Below are positions 21,517-29,414 of a DNA stretch of 31,069 bases, one piece after another. Position numbers and translations under genes: made by a program. The notes beneath the pieces were generated by a model that was not told the origin of the DNA, searched no databases, and saw only the letters and a program-made list of their open reading frames with translations. Within the stretch, counting starts at the first letter, position 1. The number at the start of each line of letters is the position of its first letter. This DNA is from ZC4RG17 sp036259475. Its GTDB lineage: Bacteria > Actinomycetota > Acidimicrobiia > Spongiisociales > ZC4RG35. The DNA is taken from NCBI GenBank assembly GCA_036259475.1, contig DATABS010000088.1, positions 1 through 31,069 of the forward strand, read 5' to 3'.

Positions 21517-21982
21517 CTACCACTCCTCGGGGTCGGCCTCGTGCTCGCCTTCGAGTCGCGCCACGTAGGCGGCCGCCTCGCTGCGGTTGCTCATGCCCAT
21601 CTTGGCCAGGATGTTGGAGACGTAGTTCTTGACCGTCTTCTCGGCGAGGAACATGGTCCCGGCGATCTGGCGGTTGGTCAGACCGTCGGCGATGTGGTTG
21701 ACGATCAGCTTCTCCTGGTCGGTCAGCTGGGCCAGCTTGGGATCCTCCGCCGTGCCGTGGCGGAGCCGATCGAAGAGAAGGTCGACCATCGCCGGATCGA
21801 GCAGTGACTCGCCCCGGCGACCTTGCGGATGTCCTCGATGAGATCGACGCCTGTCACCCGCTTGAGGACGTACCCCGACCCCCGGCCATGATCGATGCCA
21901 TGAGCGCCTCCTCGTCAGCGTACGAGGTGAGCATCAGCCCCCGCACGTCGGGGAAGGATGCGAGGGTCTCGCGACAGACCTC
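21517..21982 (-). pseudogene. DevR/NarL-type response regulator, frameshifted and missing its N-terminus
   Basis: The C-terminal part is intact in one frame from 21789 to 21517: a LuxR/NarL HTH with LTDQEKLIVNHIADGLTNRQIA and EKTVKNYVSNILAKMGMS. Upstream, receiver sequence continues in two other frames: GYVLKRVTGVDLIEDIRKVA (with the conserved lysine) and EVCRETLASFPDVRGLMLTS...EEALMASIMAG. Restoring one base in the G run at 21812-21815 and one in the G run at 21879-21883 joins all three. Receiver homology stops sharply at 21982, so the phospho-acceptor aspartate region is absent. The order matches DevR/DosR hypoxia regulators. As it stands it cannot make a working receiver; the HTH part alone (90 residues) could still be translated. 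Confidence 0.75.
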
Positions 21983-21987
21983 CCCGA

Positions 21988-22122
21988 AGGCCGGAGGTGC
22001 TCGGCACTCTGCTCAGGGAACGGGCCACCATCCGCCTGGAGCGGATCTCGGACCATCCTGACTCGGTCGGCTTTCCAGAGCATCATCCCGAGATGGAGAC
22101 ATTCCTCGGCGTCCCGCATTGA
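21988..22122 (+). pseudogene. Fragment of a DevS/DosS-type GAF domain
   Basis: About 43 residues on the plus strand read RPEVLGTLLRERATIRLER, then ISDHPDSVGFPEHHPEMETF and LGVP, ending at two stops (22120-22125). This is the most conserved segment of the GAF domain of actinobacterial oxygen/redox histidine kinases of the DevS/DosS type (HPxSVGFPxxHPxMxxFLGVP). There is no start, no haem-binding remainder and no kinase domain. It faces away from the DevR fragment, with 5 bases between the two homologies, whereas the two genes are usually co-directional. After 22125 no frame continues the domain, and the stretch up to 22275 holds nothing I can assign. Confidence 0.7.
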
Positions 22123-22275
22123 TAGTGGAGCCCCAGTATTGGCGTCATGATCTCTCCGGAGCCACGACGCCGGCCGCCTCGTTCCGGACGCTGACAGACG
22201 GCCTACACGGTTCCATTTGAGCGGTCGGAAAACCGATGTTCACGTCCGCGAGCGGTTGAGCGTTGGGTTTCCGCG

Positions 22276-23862
22276 TCAGGTGACGACGATCGGGTCGAGG
22301 GTTATGCCCTGCAGGTCCCGTTGCGCCGCCTCCAGGTGGTACGGACTGGTGAACAGAGCCAGAAGTCCCTCGTCGGAGCGGGTGACGACCTCGACGTTGC
22401 GTCGTCCCCGGAGGCGCTCGGAACCCTCCCTGTCCGTGCGCCGGGCGAGCACGTACGGGGTGGGTGTCAGCTCGATCGACGCCCCGAACTCGTTCTCCAG
22501 GCGGTACACCGCCACGTCGTACTGCATCGGGCCGACCGCCGCCAGGATCGGCTCCTGTTCGCCCCTCGCTGGATGTCGCAGCACCTGGATGACGCCCTCC
22601 TCGTCGAGTTGCGTGATCCCTCGCCGGAACTGCTTGTAGCGGGAGGTGTCCATGTTGCGACCGACCCGGAAATGCTCCGGAGCGAAGGTCGGAATCGGCG
22701 GATAGCGGAACGAGGTCCCGGTCGTGACCGTGTCGCCGATGTGGAGGTCGCCCGCGTTTACCAGCCCGACCACATCACCGGGATAGGCCCGGTCCACGGT
22801 GTCGCGGTCGCGTCCGAAAACCTGATGGGCGTATTTCGTGGTGAAGCTGCGGTCTGTGCGGACGTTGGTGACCTGCATCCCCCGATCGAATTCGCCAGAG
22901 GCGACCCGGACATAGGCGATGCGGTCGCGGTGACGCGGGTCGAGGTTGGCCTGCACCTTGAACACGAACGCCGAGAACGGCTCCGTCAACGAATGCGTGA
23001 CTCCGTCCCGGTCGACGAGCGGCGCCGGCGCCGGAGCGACGTCGACGATGGCGTCCAGCAACAAGCGCACCCCGAAGTTCCACAGTGCCGACCCGAAGAA
23101 CATGGGCGTGGCCTCACCGGCGAGGAAGCGCTTCTGATCGTGATCGGCTCCCACCGCATCCAACAACTCGAGCTCGCCGGTGACTGCCTCGCCTAGGTCG
23201 CCCAGGTCCTCCAGATCGACGCCGGAGCGTTCCTCTTCCTGACTTCGGCTGGCTCCATGCGTCGTGCGCTCGTACAGCCAGGCCGTCCGATCGCGTCTGT
23301 CGACGACTCCTCGGAAGTCCGGCCCCGTGCCGAGCGGCCAGGTCACCGGGGTGACCGACAGGCCGAGCCGGTCCTCGATATCGTCGATCAGTTCGAGGCC
23401 TCCGAGGGACGGCCGATCCACCTTGTTGACGAACGTCAAGAGCGGGATGCCCCGGCGGCGGGCAACCTCGAACAGCTTCAGTGTCTGGTCCTCGATGCCC
23501 TTGGCGGCATCGAGGACCATGATCGCCGCGTCCACCGCCGATAGGACCCGATAGGTGTCTTCCGAGAAGTCTCGGTGCCCGGGTGTGTCGAGCAAGTTGA
23601 GCACGTGGTCGCGGTACTCGAACTGCAGCACGGTGGAGGTGATGGAGATCCCTCTTTGGCGCTCGATCTCCATCCAATCCGAGGTGACGTCGCGCTGGCG
23701 ACCGGCCCGCGCCTTGACGGCCCCTGCTTCCTCGATCGCGCCGGCATAGAGCAGTAGCTTCTCCGTGAGAGTCGTCTTGCCGGCGTCTGGATGCGAGATG
23801 ATGGCGAAGGTGCGTCTCCGGGCAGCTTGAGAGACGACGTCGCCTGAGGCGAGTTGGGTCAT
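22276..23862 (-). CDS. prfC: Peptide chain release factor 3
   Basis: A 528-residue translational GTPase, the same length as E. coli RF3. G1 is SHPDAGKTT (23-31), the switch region has RQRGISITST, G3 is DTPGH, and G4 is NKVD. The C-terminal domains 2 and 3 carry the RF3-specific GDTVTTG and VGPMQYDVAVYRLENEFG. RF3 removes RF1 and RF2 from the ribosome after termination. ATG 23862 has AGGA just upstream. An in-frame ATG at 23904 lies ahead of the transcription start predicted from TAACAT (23906-23911), so the shorter form is preferred. It is divergent from the RRM-helicase genes. Confidence 0.95.
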   Translation of the reverse strand: MTQLASGDVVSQAARRRTFAIISHPDAGKTTLTEKLLLYAGAIEEAGAVKARAGRQRDVTSDWMEIERQRGISITSTVLQFEYRDHVLNLLDTPGHRDFSEDTYRVLSAVDAAIMVLDAAKGIEDQTLKLFEVARRRGIPLLTFVNKVDRPSLGGLELIDDIEDRLGLSVTPVTWPLGTGPDFRGVVDRRDRTAWLYERTTHGASRSQEEERSGVDLEDLGDLGEAVTGELELLDAVGADHDQKRFLAGEATPMFFGSALWNFGVRLLLDAIVDVAPAPAPLVDRDGVTHSLTEPFSAFVFKVQANLDPRHRDRIAYVRVASGEFDRGMQVTNVRTDRSFTTKYAHQVFGRDRDTVDRAYPGDVVGLVNAGDLHIGDTVTTGTSFRYPPIPTFAPEHFRVGRNMDTSRYKQFRRGITQLDEEGVIQVLRHPARGEQEPILAAVGPMQYDVAVYRLENEFGASIELTPTPYVLARRTDREGSERLRGRRNVEVVTRSDEGLLALFTSPYHLEAAQRDLQGITLDPIVVT

Positions 23863-23905
23863 GGGTGTCCTGATCGGGGAATCAGCGGGGACATCCGCAC
23901 CCATG

Positions 23906-23937
23906 ATGTTAAGGCTCGGTCGTGATTTCGGCTAACC
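23906..23937. promoter_or_regulatory. Divergent -10 boxes between prfC and the RRM gene
   Basis: TAACAT on the minus strand (23906-23911) would start prfC mRNA near 23899, giving a leader of about 37 bases. TAACCT on the plus strand (23932-23937) would start the RRM mRNA near 23944, giving a leader of about 100 bases. Both are inferred from the TAnnnT pattern and spacing. Confidence 0.35.
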
Positions 23938-23946
23938 TGGTGTCGA

Positions 23947-24001
23947 CGGCGAGAACCTCGCCGGTCAGGATTAGTGATCCTCGTGCTGGGGTATCTAATC
24001 C
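23947..24001 (+). promoter_or_regulatory. Structured leader of the RRM-helicase mRNA
   Basis: Two successive hairpins lie in the presumed leader: CGGCGAG-AAC-CTCGCCG (23947-23963, 7-bp stem, 3-base loop) and GGATTAG...CTAATCC (23968-24001, 7-bp stem, 20-base loop). Structured leaders are typical of cold-shock RNA-binding protein and helicase genes, where they respond to temperature or to the gene product. The link is inference. Confidence 0.4.
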
Positions 24002-24042
24002 CGGGTGCCAACGATGGCACAGCAGTCGAACGAGGAGCACAC

Positions 24043-24366
24043 ATCAACATCTACGTGGGCAACCTGCCCTTCACCTATGACTCGAGCAGCCTCGAGTCCC
24101 TGTTCAGTCAGTACGGAGCCGTGCAGTCGGCCTCTGTCATCACCGATCGTGACACCGGCAGATCCCGAGGATTCGGGTTCGTCGAGATGGCCGACGACGA
24201 GGGTCGCCGCGCTATCGAAGAGCTCAACGGCAGAGACGTTGAGGGCCGCTCCTTGACCGTCAACGAGGCCCGTCCGCGTACAGGCGGCGGTGGCGGTGGC
24301 GGCGGGGGTCGTCGCGGAGGCGGCGGTGGTGGCGGCGGACGCTTCGGAGGCGATCGTCGTCGCTGA
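24043..24366 (+). CDS. RRM RNA-binding protein with glycine-rich tail
   Basis: A 107-residue protein. Residues 1-78 form one RNA recognition motif: RNP2 is IYVGNL (3-8), RNP1 is RGFGFVEM (42-49), and LNGRDVEGRSLTVNEA ends the fold. The tail (81-107) is nearly all glycine and arginine, as in cold-induced RRM proteins of cyanobacteria and other bacteria. It binds single-stranded RNA, probably as a chaperone. The start is odd: AGGAG (24033-24037) sits five bases before an ATC codon at 24043, where related proteins begin with methionine (NIYVGNL); in-frame GTG codons at 23974 and 23983 lie in the hairpin leader. The 3' end overlaps the helicase gene. Confidence 0.85.
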   Translation: MNIYVGNLPFTYDSSSLESLFSQYGAVQSASVITDRDTGRSRGFGFVEMADDEGRRAIEELNGRDVEGRSLTVNEARPRTGGGGGGGGGRRGGGGGGGGRFGGDRRR

Positions 24367-25624
24367 CACGGCGTCCGCAGAGGCTCTCCCAACCAACCTC
24401 ATCCAGCAGGCCGAGACCTCTTTCGAGGATCTCGGCCTGCCTACCGAGATCGTTGATGTTCTGACGCGCCAGAACATCACCGTCCCCACCCCGATACAGC
24501 TTCGAGCCATACCCGATGTCCTTGCCGGCCGGGACGTGTGCGGACGAGCCGAGACCGGTTCGGGCAAGACCCTTGCCTTCGGGCTGCCCCTCCTGGTTCG
24601 GCTGGAGCGAAATGGTCGGCGTGGTCCCACTGCCATCGTCCTGGTTCCCACCCGCGAACTGGCCGCTCAGGTGACAGAAGCCCTGGAGTTGTCGGCCGCC
24701 ACTCGGGGCATAAACCTCGTAGCCGTCTACGGCGGGATGCCCATCAAATCACAGATATCCAGCGTCAAGCGTGGTGCCGACGTCTTGGTGGCTACCCCGG
24801 GACGCCTGCTCGATCTCCAGCGGCGGCGGGTGGTCTCGCTAGAGGATGTGACGACGGTGGTCATCGATGAGGCCGACCAGATGGCCGACATGGGATTCCT
24901 TCCTCAGGTGCACGATGTCCTCCGCACAATCCCCCGAGGCCATCAAACGATGCTGTTCTCGGCCACACTCGACGGTCAGGTCACCAGCTTGATACGCGAC
25001 TACATGACCGACCCGGTGACCCATGAGGTCGACGGGTCGGCCGTCGTGGGGCCGGCCCAGGAACACCGATTCATCGGAGTCCATCCGATGGACAAGGCGA
25101 AAGTGGCGGCTGTGATCATCAACGGCGCCCGACGGAGTCTGGTGTTCGTCCGCACCAAACGGGGCGCCGACCGGGTGGCCGGCCAACTGGCCGACGAGGG
25201 GATCCGGGTCGCCAAGACCCACGGCGACCTACCTCAGCATCACCGCCAGAGGAGCCTGGAACAGTTCGTCGATGGGAAGGTGCAGGCGCTCGTTGCTACC
25301 AACGTCGCTGCTCGCGGCCTCCATATCGACGACGTCGACGTCGTGGTCCACTACGACCCTCCCGACGACTACAAGACATTCGTCCATCGGTCCGGGCGCA
25401 CGGCTCGGGCCGGCGAAGAGGGTCTGGTGGTGACCCTCGTGGAATGGGACGAGACCCTCGAGGTGGAGCGACTGCAACGTTCGGTCGGTCTCAACAGCGA
25501 GATCGTCAAGATGTACTCGAATGATCCCCGGCTCGAGGACCTGGTCGCCTTCCAGCCGTCGGCCGCCGCCTTCCGCAAGAAGACCGTGGCCGACTTCTCC
25601 CGCCGGGCCGGTCGCCGCCGCTGA
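24326..25624 (+). CDS. DEAD-box RNA helicase
   Basis: A 432-residue helicase of the bacterial RhlE/CsdA type. After 30 variable residues come the Q motif (FEDLGL and PTPIQ), motif I (AETGSGKT), Ia (PTRELA), Ib (TPGR), II (DEAD), III (SAT), then domain 2 with FVRTKR, HGDLPQ, VATNVAARGLHI and HRSGRTAR. The C-terminus is short and basic. No ATG exists in the proper place: GGAGG (24316-24320), inside the glycine codons of the RRM tail, is five bases from the GTG at 24326, which is used here. The overlap with the RRM gene is 41 bases in the +1 frame. The two products probably act together in RNA unwinding. Confidence 0.92.
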   Translation: MVAADASEAIVVADTASAEALPTNLIQQAETSFEDLGLPTEIVDVLTRQNITVPTPIQLRAIPDVLAGRDVCGRAETGSGKTLAFGLPLLVRLERNGRRGPTAIVLVPTRELAAQVTEALELSAATRGINLVAVYGGMPIKSQISSVKRGADVLVATPGRLLDLQRRRVVSLEDVTTVVIDEADQMADMGFLPQVHDVLRTIPRGHQTMLFSATLDGQVTSLIRDYMTDPVTHEVDGSAVVGPAQEHRFIGVHPMDKAKVAAVIINGARRSLVFVRTKRGADRVAGQLADEGIRVAKTHGDLPQHHRQRSLEQFVDGKVQALVATNVAARGLHIDDVDVVVHYDPPDDYKTFVHRSGRTARAGEEGLVVTLVEWDETLEVERLQRSVGLNSEIVKMYSNDPRLEDLVAFQPSAAAFRKKTVADFSRRAGRRR

Positions 25625-25634
25625 ACTCGGCTGG

Positions 25635-25653
25635 TCGACACTCGTACTGTCGA
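25635..25653. terminator. Possible weak bidirectional terminator
   Basis: TCGACA-CTCGTAC-TGTCGA forms a 6-bp stem with a seven-base loop in the 35 bases between the helicase and quinone-reductase stop codons, which point toward each other. No U tract is visible. Confidence 0.3.
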
Positions 25654-25659
25654 GGCTGT

Positions 25660-26631
25660 TCAGGGCCGCACTACGAGCTTGCCGATGGCGCCCCGATCGC
25701 GGATCCGACGCAGCGCCTCGACGGCGCGCTCGAGAGGAAACACATCCGACACCACAGGTCGGATGCGGCCCTCTGACCACCACTCGATCAATCGGTCGAA
25801 GTTGGCTCGGCTCTGCCGGGGCTCCGTCTCGGTGAATCTGCCCCAGAAGACCCCGACGAGGCTGGCGCCCTTCAACAACGCCAGGTTGACGGGCAGGGCG
25901 GGGATCTCTCCGGCAGCGAATCCAACGACCAGGTGTCGGCCTTTCCAGGCGAGCGAACGAAATGCTGGCTCCGTCGTCGCGCCGCCCACCGGGTCGTAGA
26001 CTACGTCCACTCCGTCGGGGGCGAGCTCCTTGAGTCGTGTCCGGATGTCTTCCCGGTCGTAACGTAGGACAGAGCTCGCTCCGGCGTCGGTCACGGCCTT
26101 CTCCTTCTCGTCCGACGAAACGGCGGCGATCACCCGTGCGCCGATGGCGGCCCCCAGCTGGACCGCCGACAAGCCCACCCCGCCGGCCGCTCCGAGGACG
26201 AGAAGGCTTTCGCCCTGCTGTAGGGAGGCGCGATCTACCAGGGCGTGGTAGGAGGTGCCGTAGACGATGGGGAAGGCGGCGCCCTCATCCATCGGCGCCC
26301 CGGCCGGTAGCGGAAGCAGATGGTGGGCGGAAACGACGATCTGTTCGGCGTAGCCACCGTGCCCGATGTAACCCATGACGCGGTCGCCCGGACTGAGGCC
26401 GTCGACGTCTTCGGCGACCTCGGCCACGGTGCCCGAGATCTCCATGCCGGGGGCGAAGGGGAGGGGCGGCTTGTCCTGATACAGGCCGCGGGTGATCAGC
26501 AGGTCGGGGAAGTTGACGCCCGTCGACTCGACCGTCACACGCACCGACCCGGCCGACAGCTCCGGGTCGGGCAGCTCCCCGACTCGAAGGGACTCGACCC
26601 CGTCCAGCGACGAGCAGATGAGGGCACGCAT
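25660..26631 (-). CDS. NADPH:quinone oxidoreductase-like zinc-free MDR protein
   Basis: A 323-residue medium-chain dehydrogenase/reductase. The N-terminal GroES-like domain has TGVNFPDLLITRGLYQ and PGMEISGTVAEV; the Rossmann domain has LVLGAAGGVGLSAVQLG (near 145-161), and the end reads GAIGKLVVRP. Zinc ligands of alcohol dehydrogenases are absent, as in QOR. It would transfer hydride from NADPH to a quinone or enone. ATG 26631 shares one base with the stop of the FAD gene (TGATG), so it is coupled as the third gene of the aidB operon. A longer frame to 26883 is the wrong frame of that gene. Confidence 0.9.
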   Translation of the reverse strand: MRALICSSLDGVESLRVGELPDPELSAGSVRVTVESTGVNFPDLLITRGLYQDKPPLPFAPGMEISGTVAEVAEDVDGLSPGDRVMGYIGHGGYAEQIVVSAHHLLPLPAGAPMDEGAAFPIVYGTSYHALVDRASLQQGESLLVLGAAGGVGLSAVQLGAAIGARVIAAVSSDEKEKAVTDAGASSVLRYDREDIRTRLKELAPDGVDVVYDPVGGATTEPAFRSLAWKGRHLVVGFAAGEIPALPVNLALLKGASLVGVFWGRFTETEPRQSRANFDRLIEWWSEGRIRPVVSDVFPLERAVEALRRIRDRGAIGKLVVRP

Positions 26632-27776
26632 CAAACGGAACCTAGTCGGGTGGCAGCGAGGGCGGGCCGGGCGGGACTGAGGTCTTCGAGGACGACGCCG
26701 ACATCCTCGAGATGCGCCGGCGTGCCTTCTCCTCGTACCAGGGCGGCGACCAGTTCGGCGGCGGCGGGAGCGGCCTGGATTCCGGTCCCTCCTTGGCCGA
26801 CGAGCCAGATGAAGCTGGGCTCGGCCGGATCCGGCCCGATGACCATCGACCGATCGGCGGCGAATGTGCGCAGGCCCGCCCACTCAGATCGAACGGAGCG
26901 TATGTCGAGCGTCGTGGCTTGGTTGATTCGCTCGATCGCGAGGGCGACATCCACGGGGTCCGGTCGGACATCGCCCGGTTCGGTGGGGGTCTCGTCGGCC
27001 GGCGAACAGAGGATCTGGGACCCATCGGGCTTGAAGTAGAAGTCGTGGTCGGCGTTGACGACGAATGGCCACGTTGCCCAGCCGGGATCACCTGACACCA
27101 TGAAGGCGGTTCGGCGCATCGGTTGCAGACCAACGGGTTCCACTCCCGCTCTGGCCGCGACCACGTCCCCCCAGGCGCCGGCGGCATTCACCACGTTCGA
27201 GGCGATGATCGTCTCGTCGCCGGCGGTCACCCGCCATACGCCCCGCCGATGCTCCATCGAACTCACAGGAACAGAAGTGAGCACTGTGCCTCCTGCCCGG
27301 CGGAGCCCTCGTAGGTAGGTCTGATGGATGGCAGCGACGTCGAGCTCGAAGGGGTCGGGCTCCCACAGCCCGCCGGCGAGGACGTCGCGGCGCAGGATCG
27401 GCACCCGGCTCACAACTTCATCAGGTGTCAGATCGACGACCGTCGTCCCGGTGGCGGCGCCGGCATCGGCGATGGCCGGGAGGCTGTCGGCCTGTTCCGG
27501 CCGGGCGATCCACAGGGCGCCCCGGGGCCTGACGAGCGGACCGTCCACGAGATGTGCCGGCGGGTCGGTCAGGAATCGGTGGCTGGCGACCGTCAGCGGT
27601 CGGATCGGTCCCTCGCCGTAGTTCTGGAAGAACATCGCCGCCGAGCGGCCCGTGCTGTGGAAGGCTAGGTGGGCCTCCGCCTCCACCACCACCACCCGAT
27701 GGGTCCGAGCGAGCTCGTAGGCGGCGGACACACCCGCCATGCCGCCGCCCACGATGACTACCTCGAAATCCGTCAT
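26631..27776 (-). CDS. DAO-type FAD oxidoreductase, D-amino acid dehydrogenase-like
   Basis: A 381-residue flavoprotein. The FAD motif VVIVGGGMAGVSAAYELA begins at residue 6, the active-site loop reads HSTGRSAAMFFQNYG (about 40-54), and the closing motif is GQGGTGIQAAPAAAELVA. The HSTGRSAA signature is close to that of D-arginine dehydrogenase and related enzymes. It would oxidise a D-amino acid or other amine to the imino acid. ATG 27776 overlaps the aidB stop as ATGA, and its stop touches the quinone-reductase start. The neighbouring reductase could handle electrons or reactive products. The exact substrate is unknown. Confidence 0.88.
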   Translation of the reverse strand: MTDFEVVIVGGGMAGVSAAYELARTHRVVVVEAEAHLAFHSTGRSAAMFFQNYGEGPIRPLTVASHRFLTDPPAHLVDGPLVRPRGALWIARPEQADSLPAIADAGAATGTTVVDLTPDEVVSRVPILRRDVLAGGLWEPDPFELDVAAIHQTYLRGLRRAGGTVLTSVPVSSMEHRRGVWRVTAGDETIIASNVVNAAGAWGDVVAARAGVEPVGLQPMRRTAFMVSGDPGWATWPFVVNADHDFYFKPDGSQILCSPADETPTEPGDVRPDPVDVALAIERINQATTLDIRSVRSEWAGLRTFAADRSMVIGPDPAEPSFIWLVGQGGTGIQAAPAAAELVAALVRGEGTPAHLEDVGVVLEDLSPARPALAATRLGSV

Positions 27777-29398
27777 GCCGCTGGAATCGCCATATCGGCT
27801 ACCCGTTTGACGCCAGCGCTCAGGGGCTGTGTGCCGAACATACCACCGTGGTCGCCCGCCACGCGGCTGGCCAGGAACATCTGTGCCACGTCCGGGTCAC
27901 CCCGTCCTACGAGGAGGGCGGCCTGGGCGGCGATCGCCAGCTTCTCGACTATCCGCCGTGCCTGGGCCTCGGCATCCTCCGGGCGCTCGGCCAGGCGGAA
28001 CGTCTCCTCGAGGTAACGGTCCAGACGGGCGTCCGCTCCCCGGGCTTCCTCCAGTTCGGACCGCAGCGCTTCCAGCGCTTTGGGCTCCTTGGCCGCCACC
28101 CTCAGGACGTCGAGGGCGATAACGTTCCCGGAGCCTTCCCAAATGGCGTTGAGCGGCGACTCCCGAAAGATCCGGGGGAGTAAGGACTCCTCGACATAGC
28201 CGTTGCCTCCCAGGCACTCCATTGCCTCCCGGACCACGGGGGTGCATCGCTTGGTCACCCAGTACTTGGCTACCGGCGTCAGGATCCGCTTGATCGCCTC
28301 CTCGGTGGTGTCGTCGCGGGCACGATCGAAGGCGCCCGCCAGACGGGCCATGAGCACCGTGGCCGCCTGCACCTCGACTTCGAGGTCGGCCAGCACCATC
28401 TGCATGGCCGGCTTGTCGATGAGCAGCGAACCGAATGCCGAGCGGTACGAGACGTGGTGAGCGGCTTGCATCACCGCTTGTCGCATCAGCCCCACCGAAC
28501 CCGAGACACAGTCGAGGCGGGTGCCGTTGACCATCTCGATGATCGTGGGCACGCCCCGCCCCTCCTCGCCGACCAGCTGGGCGAGGGCTCCGTTGAATTC
28601 CATCTCCGACGAAGCGTTCGATCGGTTGCCTAGCTTGTCCTTGAGGCGCTGGATGGAGATGGCGTTGACTGTCCCGTCATCGAGAATACGTGGGAGGAAG
28701 AAGCAGCTGAGCCCGCCGGGTGCCTGGGCGAGAATGAGGAAGGCGTCGCTCATCGGCGCCGAGGTGAACCACTTGTGCCCGGTGATGCGGTACCAGTCTC
28801 CCACTTCCACCCGGGCGGTGGTGGTGTTGGAACGGACGTCAGAGCCTCCCTGCTTCTCGGTCATCCCCATTCCCATCAGGGCGCCGTCCTTCTCGGAGGC
28901 GGCGACGAATCGGGGGTCGTAGATACTCGAGGTCAGACGAGGCTCCCAGATGGTTGCCAGCTCAGGGGAGTGGCGCAATGCCGGAACTACCGCGGCTGTC
29001 ATAGAGATCGGACAGCCGTGGCCGGCCTCCACCCCGGCCATCATCATCATTTGAGCTGCTCGGGCGACGAATCCTCCTTCATCCGCCACCCAGGGAAGGG
29101 AATGGACCCGGTGGGAGACCGACAGGTCCATCAGCGCGTGCCACGACGGATGGAACTCGACTTGGTCGACCCGGTTGCCAAAACGGTCGTGGGTCACGAG
29201 CGTGGGTGGGTGGCGGTTGGCGTCGACGCCCCACCGATAGGCCCGAGCCGAGCCGATGTTGCGCCCATAGCCGCGAAGGAGCTCGTCGTGCGCCGAGCCG
29301 CCCTCGAGTTCGACGAAGCGAGATAGGACGGGGTCCACGGTGTACAGATTCAGATCCTCGAGGGGAGGAGGCTGGTTGAAGACCGTGTGCGTCGCCAT
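27773..29398 (-). CDS. aidB: AidB-like acyl-CoA dehydrogenase
   Basis: A 541-residue protein, the same length as E. coli AidB, and similar along the whole chain: FNQPPPLEDLNLYTVD at the start, GMGMTEKQGGSDVRSNTT near 175-192, GHKWFTSAPMSDAFLILAQAPGGLSCFF, LKDKLGNRSNASSE, and AMECLGGNGYVEESLLPRIFRE. AidB belongs to the adaptive response to alkylation damage; it binds FAD and DNA and shows weak isovaleryl-CoA dehydrogenase activity. The ATG at 29398 has no Shine-Dalgarno but a TACCCT box six bases upstream. It heads an operon with an FAD oxidoreductase and a quinone reductase, and is divergent from aat by 24 bases. Confidence 0.93.
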   Translation of the reverse strand: MATHTVFNQPPPLEDLNLYTVDPVLSRFVELEGGSAHDELLRGYGRNIGSARAYRWGVDANRHPPTLVTHDRFGNRVDQVEFHPSWHALMDLSVSHRVHSLPWVADEGGFVARAAQMMMMAGVEAGHGCPISMTAAVVPALRHSPELATIWEPRLTSSIYDPRFVAASEKDGALMGMGMTEKQGGSDVRSNTTTARVEVGDWYRITGHKWFTSAPMSDAFLILAQAPGGLSCFFLPRILDDGTVNAISIQRLKDKLGNRSNASSEMEFNGALAQLVGEEGRGVPTIIEMVNGTRLDCVSGSVGLMRQAVMQAAHHVSYRSAFGSLLIDKPAMQMVLADLEVEVQAATVLMARLAGAFDRARDDTTEEAIKRILTPVAKYWVTKRCTPVVREAMECLGGNGYVEESLLPRIFRESPLNAIWEGSGNVIALDVLRVAAKEPKALEALRSELEEARGADARLDRYLEETFRLAERPEDAEAQARRIVEKLAIAAQAALLVGRGDPDVAQMFLASRVAGDHGGMFGTQPLSAGVKRVADMAIPAA

Positions 29399-29404
29399 GC
29401 GATC

Positions 29405-29414
29405 AGGGTAGGTT
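29405..29414. promoter_or_regulatory. Overlapping back-to-back -10 boxes for aidB and aat
   Basis: Within the 24-base gap, TACCCT on the minus strand (29405-29410) lies six bases before the aidB ATG, and TAGGTT on the plus strand (29409-29414) lies eight bases before the aat GTG. They share two bases. Both mRNAs would be leaderless. Confidence 0.45.

Noticed and set aside
22123..22275. Remaining DevS kinase sequence or a small gene after the GAF fragment
   Set aside because: All frames are interrupted and none continues GAF or kinase motifs; only a tiny TCGG-AAAA-CCGA hairpin is visible.
24282..24355. Glycine-codon GGC/GGT tract as a microsatellite or CRISPR-like repeat
   Set aside because: It is a coding low-complexity tail of the RRM protein without regular spacers.
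24290..24366. Programmed +1 frameshift producing an RRM-helicase fusion as the main product
   Set aside because: A good internal SD and GTG at 24326 explain helicase translation without a slip; kept only as a remark.
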